Origin: Arcuatula senhousia | Taxonomy: Eukaryota > Mollusca > Bivalvia > Mytilida > Mytilidae | Assembly (NCBI GenBank): GCA_963971305.1 | Contig: OZ020305.1 | Span: 1,769,001-1,833,000 of the forward strand | Reading direction: 5' to 3' | Length of the DNA: 64,000 bases | Shown here: one piece after another, positions 52,401-61,400 of the stretch | Layout: each line of letters starts with the position of its first letter | Numbering within the stretch: the first letter of the stretch is position 1 | The notes under the pieces: generated by a model | The model's database searches: none | Told to the model about the DNA's origin: nothing | What the model saw: only the letters and a program-made list of their open reading frames with translations | Program-made: the position numbers and the translations under genes

Positions 52401-55400
52401 AATTAAAATCAAAGATATCCTACAGTGATTCACAATATTCAACAGAAATACAATTTCAAGAGATGATTACTAAAATTGAATAAAACTTAACATGAAAAGA
52501 CATCTCTTAAACAATGATAACAAAAAACCAAACAGGACTTATTATTTCAAAGACCAGTGGTAGCTTCAGTTTTTGTCTTGCTAAGCGAGACACATTTGTT
52601 ACTGGCGGCGTTAACTTTCGATGTTAAGGGTTTTTTTTAGCATATATCAAGAACAATGTGTTCTATGTTGATGAAACTTGGTCTGCATATATGCCCCAGT
52701 AGTTGCTAAGCACATTTGGATCCGGTTGAGTGACTGACAATTTCAATACATATAAAAGTAGTGTTAAGGTTTTGCAAGCACCTCCATTTCTCAAGAACTA
52801 TAAGTCCTAAGTTGATAAAATTTGGTATGCATCTGCCAGAGTATTACCTTAGCACAGTTGCACAGTTGACAACTACGAGATTTATTAACCCTTTTAAAAC
52901 AGCATCTTCATATTCCCCCCTTGACCAGTTGAGTTGCTTCATTGGTGTATTGGGGGGGAAGTTCAGGTGAGTTTAGTTTTTTTCTCAACAATAAATAATT
53001 AATTAATGTACAGTAGAATAACTAGGTATTCTGATGGTGCCGGCAGGCGAGACATACTTAAGTGTTTACTCTTGATCTACATGTATAAGCCTCAAATAAT
53101 ACATCTGATTAAATCTCAGAATGCCTGAGTTTCAAAACATGCTAAGAGAAAAAAACCCTTCTAGACATACAACAAAATACTTTTACACTTTTCTTTTAAT
53201 TTGAGCTCATTTAGCTCTACAAAAGTCTTTATAGGGTCGACATCAAGACCAGGTGAGCGATTCAGGCTCCTGGGAGCATCTTGTTTTTATGGTTGCTTTG
53301 GTAACCAAGAATGGCCATAACAAATAAAAAAAATGACTTTTTTCATCATTTGACAAGAACATTTTGACCTTTTTTTTTTCTAAATTATAGGCAAGTCCAA
53401 TGGTTCTCTGACTCAAAATAAAAAAAAAGGCAATTGAGATATTTATGTGAACAATTGTCACAGTCCTGAGGGTTAAAAATTTTTAGGCAAAATTTCTCTT
53501 TGCCAAAATAATCCCAATCATGCTTTTACAGGGAGATAAGAAGGGTAGAAGAGGCCAAATGGGTGGGGTTGTGATCACCAAAATGACACAGGGCATCCAA
53601 AGTCCTCTACATGTAGGAAAGGGTTAATAAAGCAAGAACAAACAAAAATTAACATTTTTGGCTTCAGATATATATCATTATATAGACTGAAAAGTAAACA
53701 TTTTACATTTTATTTAGCACTAGTAGAAAAAAGGGTTATTTGGCCTCATTTGTTAATTACAGACAAACATACAAAAATACCTTTGTTTAGTCAAATTATG
53801 TTCTAAAGACGGCTACATGACAAAATCATAAATTATAGAGGTTTGAGAAATAAAACAACTTATTTGTTTGTCTCTTTGTCATGAAATAGATTTGATTAAA
53901 TTCAAATTTTCAAGGTGTCCTTCAATTTCAAAGAATCAATAAATTATTATACAAATGCATCTTATTGTTTTTCTTAGTTGAAAAATTAAAAATTTAAATC
54001 TAATGTTTTTACTTTTCAAGTCTTCTAATTTCCTTCCTAAAATTTCAAATTATCTATGGGTATTTATTTCAGTCTCCAAATTTCCTGCCACTGATGGTTT
54101 TTAAGCTCGGGATTGAGACTAACTGGGATGTAAAACTGACTGTATTACGCTCACTACCGAGATTAGCCAGACAAAAGGTAAAATCCATAGAGCTTACATC
54201 ACTTGTAAATTACCATTGACAGCATGTGCAGAAAACATCGAGCTAGGTAGCTACAATTTGTATTGAAATAAGCAGCGGAAAGTGTACTGTAAAAGACAAT
54301 TTTCTCGTCATCGTTAACTATAATTATCAACTAAACAGGACTGATGTGCAATATAAAATGTTACTGAAAGAAGATTAGCTATGCTTCTATGGTTAAATAG
54401 CGAGAGCCGGTGGTGTAGTGGTTAACGCGTCGGGCTACTAACCGTGGTTCGTGGTTCGATCCTCGTCAGGGGTGAAAATTTCATGAACCTATTTTCCAAC
54501 TATCCCTTGACACCATTTGCGAAGATGGTCTCAAGAACCGATGCTAGTCCTTCGGAAGGGACGAAAAAAGGTTGTCCCGTGTATGGGAGAGCAATACCCC
54601 ATGCACGTTAAAAACCCCTTTGTAGAGTTCGATAAGAGTAGGCTTAATGGGGGCCGCTACAAAGGCCACACTCGCAATCTGCTAGCTGGAGAGGGATTAA
54701 TATAAGCATTAAGCTTGTTTCCCAATCCAGGGTAAATAAATATGTTTAAAAGAAGCAGAGGTACCAATGGGGTATCCGAATATCAAAGTCCGAAAGGGTA
54801 GAGACAAAACCAGTAAACACTAACAGGAACGGGACAAAAACAGACAACATGTAAAACATTGAAACACAAAATAACTGAATATCAATCAACAACGCGAACT
54901 CCAGTCGAAACAAGAGTGAACTCAGGTGCTCCGGAAGAGTAAGCAGTTCCTGCTTGCTATAGCACACCCGTCGCGTTGCCAATAGTCCATTCAGCGTGTC
55001 AAATCCGGTAAAGGAAGACAAACAACACCTTATGACAAACCAACATCTGCACTCATCTGAGAGATCGAAATCCCATATTTGTCTATAAGTGCATGATGTC
55101 TACCGTAAAATTTCTTGAGTGAAGACAGCAACCGAGGAGCAACATAACCCTGTGTGAGCAATTTTTGCGTCAGACGTGTCGCTCTGCTAAGGAAATCGAT
55201 GTACAAAACATGTAAGTACCGCCCGCTCTGGAGTAACGAATCAATTGAGATACGTAAACTCCATAAGCTGGAGGGGACGGAATGTTGCTACACAAGAAGG
55301 GAAAGTTGACGATTGGAAAGTTGAAGTCATCACGTTTGTCATAGAGCCTTGTTGAAAGTCTTCCTTGTGAGTCAATTTCTAGATGTAGATCTAAATATGA

Positions 55401-58400
55401 AGCAGACTTCCTAGAATCCGTTGTGTCCTTTATCTCAAGCTCCTGGGGATATATGAGATGGAGAAAGTCACCAAATCGAGAATTGTTTAGTGAAAGGACA
55501 TCATCAATATAACGGAACGTGAGGTTGAAAGAGATAGCTAGCCTACGGTCTTTTTTGTCTAGAAGAGATTGTAAGAAGTCTGCTTCATATGAATGAAGAA
55601 ACAAATCAGCAAGCAAAGGTGCACAATTTGTGCCCATTGGGATCCCTATTGTTTGCTTGTTAACTAATTATAGTGATATATAGGAAAATTGATTAAGGTT
55701 AAGCAGTGGAGAAAACTTGACAAAATTGAAATTGGATTTGTCTTTTTGAGAAATATGCCAGCTACCAAGGAAAAAAGTTTGCTTTAATAATCTTTGTTAA
55801 TATAATGTTTTTTTTTAAACTTAGACATTAGAGCAGTTTTAATGAGATGTTATGTGAGGTACAACTACATGACACAACTCCTATGAAAAACAGTTCACAT
55901 TTTCACAACAGCAACAAAATGTCCTACACATGTATTCTGGCCACAGTTTTTTTCCCATTTTGTGGCCTCTGTACCAAAAACTAAGCATTCCCTAGAAAAC
56001 CTGACCCCACATTTGGGCTTATATCTTATTTTGTTTCTTAAGGTATGTGTAGCCCTATCCTGAAGACTATAATATCTCAAGGAGACAACATTTGGCCTCT
56101 CTCCAGGAAATTAAATCTTGTTTCATAACTTTAGGTATGTGTGGCTCCTATCCTGAAGACTATCCAGTCCCTAGGGACCACCCCACGTCTCAGACCCTTG
56201 TCCCTCAGTCTGATGGTGGACCTCTGGCAGCTTCAGGACAGATGTTTCCCACACCTACTCCAGATGATACAGGATGCTACATTAGTGAACTTTGACCTCC
56301 AGCTAGCAAGAGCTAAGGCCATTCTAGAAATTTGTAAAACTAGGTATGAATTATAGGTACCAAGGCAGGACCATTGCGATCTTAATTTCTTCTGGTTTTG
56401 TGTTTCTCTCAAATAAAAATTACAACCAAGTTCCAGACAAAAGCTTCTGTATTTTTTCATGATAATTTTCATATCCTACATGTCTTATTTTGTTCGACTT
56501 ATAAAACCTAATTCCAAGAAAATTTTACAGTGTCGCACTATTCTATGTAACTATGTATATTATGAACTTGAAGATCGCAATGGAAGAGGGAGGTTTGGCG
56601 CCATAAAACCTGGTTTAACCCACCATTTCGTTTGAAATGCCTGTACCAAGTCAGGACCATTGCGATCCACCAGTTCTCCGGTATGACTGATTCGTTTTTG
56701 TCATTTTCTCTGGACTATGAGATTGATCATTCAAGTTCGGTAGTTTTGTTATAACCTTATTTATATGTTGTGATAAAAATTTGAGGAATGAAACCAATGT
56801 TTGAAAGGAATTAATGCATGTTAATGGTTTGGTGATTAAAATTAGTGTTTAATTGTCTTTATTCAGTCAATCATTAAATGCCAATAAAACAATGGTTAGA
56901 TATATATATATAAACCAAATTTCCAGATGTCTCTATGCCCGATGTCCAATCGTCTATACAATACTCAACAAAGAAGCAAAGGTGTACCAAAGGGGTAATC
57001 AGAATAATAAAACCGTAAAGACAAAGACCAAACGGGCAGACAAAAATTCATCACAACATAACAAACCACATAACAAAATAAAACACACACACGCATAACA
57101 AAACCACATTCAGCATCGCGAACTCAAGTCGAAACATAGCTATGCTATAGCACACCCGTCACGTTGCAAAAGATCGATTAAGTGTTGTAAGGGGCTCTAC
57201 CAAATGATTGAAAATGCCAAACACTATATAAATATGAAGAGCATAGACCTATGTAACCAAAAAATGCCGACTGGAAACCAATATATGACTGATATCAACC
57301 TATATCTTGGGAAGGAAAAACTTTGGGTTTTGACAATTTTAAAATTTAAACAGGTTATTTCAAAGTTAATTGAAAATAAAAGTGTTGATGCTTGTGCGGG
57401 CTAACCTTGGTATATTAAAGTTTCATCAGAAGCGCTAACCTTCAGAGGGACTAAAGAATGAAAATACCAAATACTATATTTTCCAAACAAGAATAATTTA
57501 TGATGGATTTGACGGATTTTTGTAATTTTCTGATACAATTGTGATTTATTTCCAGACCAGAACAGCATGGTACAGACATGTTAGGTCCACTGTCAGACAT
57601 TCTGAATACATGTACTGATGATTCTCAGGCCCCTGTAGCTGCCATGGCCCTTGAGGGTCTATACCATCTTTGTGAGGCTGAGGTAAAATCATGTCTATAT
57701 AAGTAGGTTTGAAAGTTAAATGTTCAAACTGCTTTTTCCTGCTTTTTGACATTCGGATACCCCATTGGTACCTCTGCTTCTTAGTACGGTTTCATTATCA
57801 TTCGTGTTATCAATTGTTTTGTCCACTGGACTTGCAACTGAGGATTCTCTAGTCCGTGTGACTGCCATGGCACATGAGGGTCTATATTATCTATGTGGGT
57901 AAAGAAGAGGTAAATCTATTGCTGTCACTTGGCGACGTCATCTGTCCGTCGTCTGTCGTCCGTCTTCCTTCCTAAACTTTTTTCAAAGCTTAACTTGTCT
58001 GACACCATGCATCATACATGCAAATAACTCAAAAACATTGACAGATAAAAAAATTCTGGCATGGGGTATAAGTGTTCAGTACCTCCAGATCTTCCTGCCC
58101 AGAAATTTTTAAGAAGATAAAACAACCAATGTAGGAGTTATTGCCCTTTTTCTGGATTTTTTTTCAAAATTTTGGACTTATTTAGCCTTATAGCTTGAAA
58201 ACTATACAAGATATTTAAAAAAATTAAATTGCATATGATTTAGAACATCAAGATCTACATTTCATGTTATTAAGTCAAAGTTGTAGGACCATTTCTTTTA
58301 GGAGTACTGGCCCTTAAGGATGTTCACTCTTCATATTTCTGAATATCAGTCAGAATTCGGAACTCCACTAGACTTTCCTTTGAATACTGAAGAACTTTTT

Positions 58401-61400
58401 TACACACGGATCCCTACTTTTTATAACATTTTCTGATTATATAGACCTAAAGAATTAACTGAACAAATTTTCTTAAAATTCTTGATACAATTTCATAGTT
58501 TATGAGGTCAAAAGCATCACAATGTTAAAGTAATGTAAAATCTAGAGGAGTCTCATTTCCTGCCATTTTTTTACGTCCTATATCTTGGAAACCAGCACAC
58601 AAACCTATGGTTTTCCTTTTTGTCATTTGATAAAGTGGACAACTATTTATCATTTACACCACAAATTATAAAAAGTTTGATAGAAGAAATTTCAGAAGTG
58701 ACCATCCTTAAATCGTCAAAATTTACTATTTTTCATTACTTTTGCCCTGAATTTCAAAGATTAACTTGTCTGAAACCATTAGACCAACTGCATTTAAACT
58801 TTGCACACATGTTTGATAACATATCTGCTACATCTCTATTGTTCAGATGTCTGATTTGTTAAAACACATAGCCGCCATGGTTAAAAATAGAACATAGGGG
58901 TAGATTGCAGTTTTTTGCTAATAACTCAAAATGGTTACGGATATCAAAATTAAGCAAAATCAAAAGTGATCAGCAACTCAAGATCTACCTGCTCTGTAAT
59001 TTTTCAAGAAGATCCAACAATTTATGTAAGAGTTATTGCCCTTTTTCTGGATTTTTTTTTCTAAATTTTTCACTTATTTAGCCTTATATCTTGAAAACTA
59101 CACAAGATATTTCAAAAATTTAAATTGCTTATGATTAAGCACATCAAGATCTACATTTCATGAAATTAAGTCGAAGCTGTAGGACCATTTCTTTTAGGAG
59201 TCATGGCCCTTAAGAGACAAAATTTACCAATTTTCAGTACTTTTTCTCTGAATTTAAAATATTAACTCTTCTGTCACCGTAAGACCAACTGCATCTTAAC
59301 TTGGCACACTCATTTAATAGCATATCTGCTACAACACCATTGTTCAGATTTTTGATTTGTCAAACAACATGGCTGCCATGGCTAAAAATAGAACATAGGG
59401 GTAAATTGCAGTTTTTTTGCTTATTACTAAAAAATGGTTTCAGATATCAAAATTGGTCAAGAATCGAAAGTGATCGGCATATTGAATTTTGAAAAAATAG
59501 CCCAATATCTTGAAACTTAATAATATATTTCAGAAATTTGAATCGCATATGGTTAAGCATAATAAAATCTACAAAATGTGTGTATCTGTGTAGTTCAGGT
59601 GAGCGATTCAGGCTCCTGGGAGCCCCTTGTTATAAGGAGGTGTGTCTGTTACTGCTACTTACATGGCTCTTGTAATTGTCATTGCACTGGAGAGTTTTTA
59701 TTATCTGTGTATTTTGTGTGCATATGAGTCATGACAAGGATGATTTATTTCAGCAAACATCATGCAATTCCAATTGATATTTGTCAAGCCATCTGTGTCA
59801 TTTCTTTCTTTTCATTCATTTAAATGCTTTATAAAAATTGACACCAAAGGTCATTTTGTTTAAAAGTATATGCATGTTTAAAAGAATATAAAAGAAAGTT
59901 GAAGGTTAAAATAAAAAGAAGTTCTATAAAAATTAAACTGGCATATAAACTCCAACTTCCTTTTTTATTTTTTTAAACAATTATGGTATGAAATTTCAGG
60001 TTATTGATATCAAGTCAGCCTGGGATGTGTTAGCTGTTAAATTGAGTTCAGATACAAGGTAAGCTTATGAATATAACCTGACACCATGGGTGAAATAACT
60101 AGAAAAGTTATGAGGTTGTTACTTAATAACAAATATGTAGTTTTTGTCATGTACTCTTATTCCACATCTCATTATTGTCTACAGAAAATATTATTGTTGA
60201 AAGTGACTACCCTGCTTTTATAACATTAATTTGTTGTACATGTTTTGCTTTTAGAAAACTGGGTTATAAAATGGTGGATGTTGAGTCATGTGGGCAAGGA
60301 AAAAATGTCTTTAACATTTTTCTCTGCACTTATATAAAATTATTTTATTGTTTTGTATGCAGCATCATCATGAGTCCAATATCATGAAATCTGATTTCAA
60401 GTCTGTTGCTCAATACTTTCTTATATCAAACATGACAAGTCAAGGTATTTTTTAATTTGACAGATTTATATGATACTTATTATATCATGGTGTGGGGGGT
60501 TGAGTGTTTTGATTTTCAACAAGATTTACCTTGATACCTTGTATTTTAAAATAATTGGATTAAGGTTACTTACAATACTAATCAGCTAAGCTAACTTGAG
60601 GAGCACGCTTTGAAGACTAAAGGACAGTATTCTGTGTCACATTGTGAGAAGTTTAGTCATGATAATTATTTGATATGATCAAAATATAATGACTTTCAAG
60701 TCACGAAATTCAAAGACTTTAGAGTCACACAATAAATTGTTGAAGTAAACTTTTGTTGTTGCAGAGCTGTATTAATTAAGTAAAGTATTTGTACCCCTGC
60801 AAACAATGTTTTTTAATACATGTATCAAGGAATCGTCCTATCTTTCTGTCTAAACATCTTGTAATTGCATCACATCTTTTTACCCCTAAATATACATGTA
60901 TGAAGAAAATAAAAGAACTTAGCTAGACTCTCTTATCAGAAATGTGAATCCTTTTTATTATTTTACTCTCTCATATTTTCTTTTATTTTTGTATCTTTAT
61001 GAGTGATTTTTTATTGGCAGCTATGAAACAAATGGATCTTATTATTTAAAGTGGTCATATATGTCACAAAGGAAACTGACTGTAAATCAGATTTTAGCAG
61101 GACCGACTTTTTAAAAAATTTCTTGATTGCAGAGTGGACATTGACCTGTAGATATAATATTTGTTTCTCTCTCTCTCACCTACAAACTGTTAAATCTTGT
61201 TAAAGACAATTCTGAGTTAATTTGTATGAGATCAGAGTTTATTGGCCTGTAGACTTGTGACTTGTGACTAAACCTAAACAATTATAATCATCTGGCACCA
61301 AAGTTTTGTTTTCACTGCTACACACAAAGGGGTGATACATTTCCTTTTGTCTGTTCTTAGAAAAATATTTAAAATAACTAGGAAATCCATCAGTTATTTC

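Larger units (their letters stand above)
56344..57555. other. FOCAD intron 11: repeats D, B and A in succession
   Basis: 56505-56760 family D; 56985-57180 family B tail; 57185-57450 family A. The remaining short gaps show nothing. Confidence 0.6.

Noticed and set aside
54408..54480. tRNA gene
   Set aside because: A and B boxes are present but the sequence continues into a SINE core and the arms do not pair as a proper tRNA; it is the head of a SINE.
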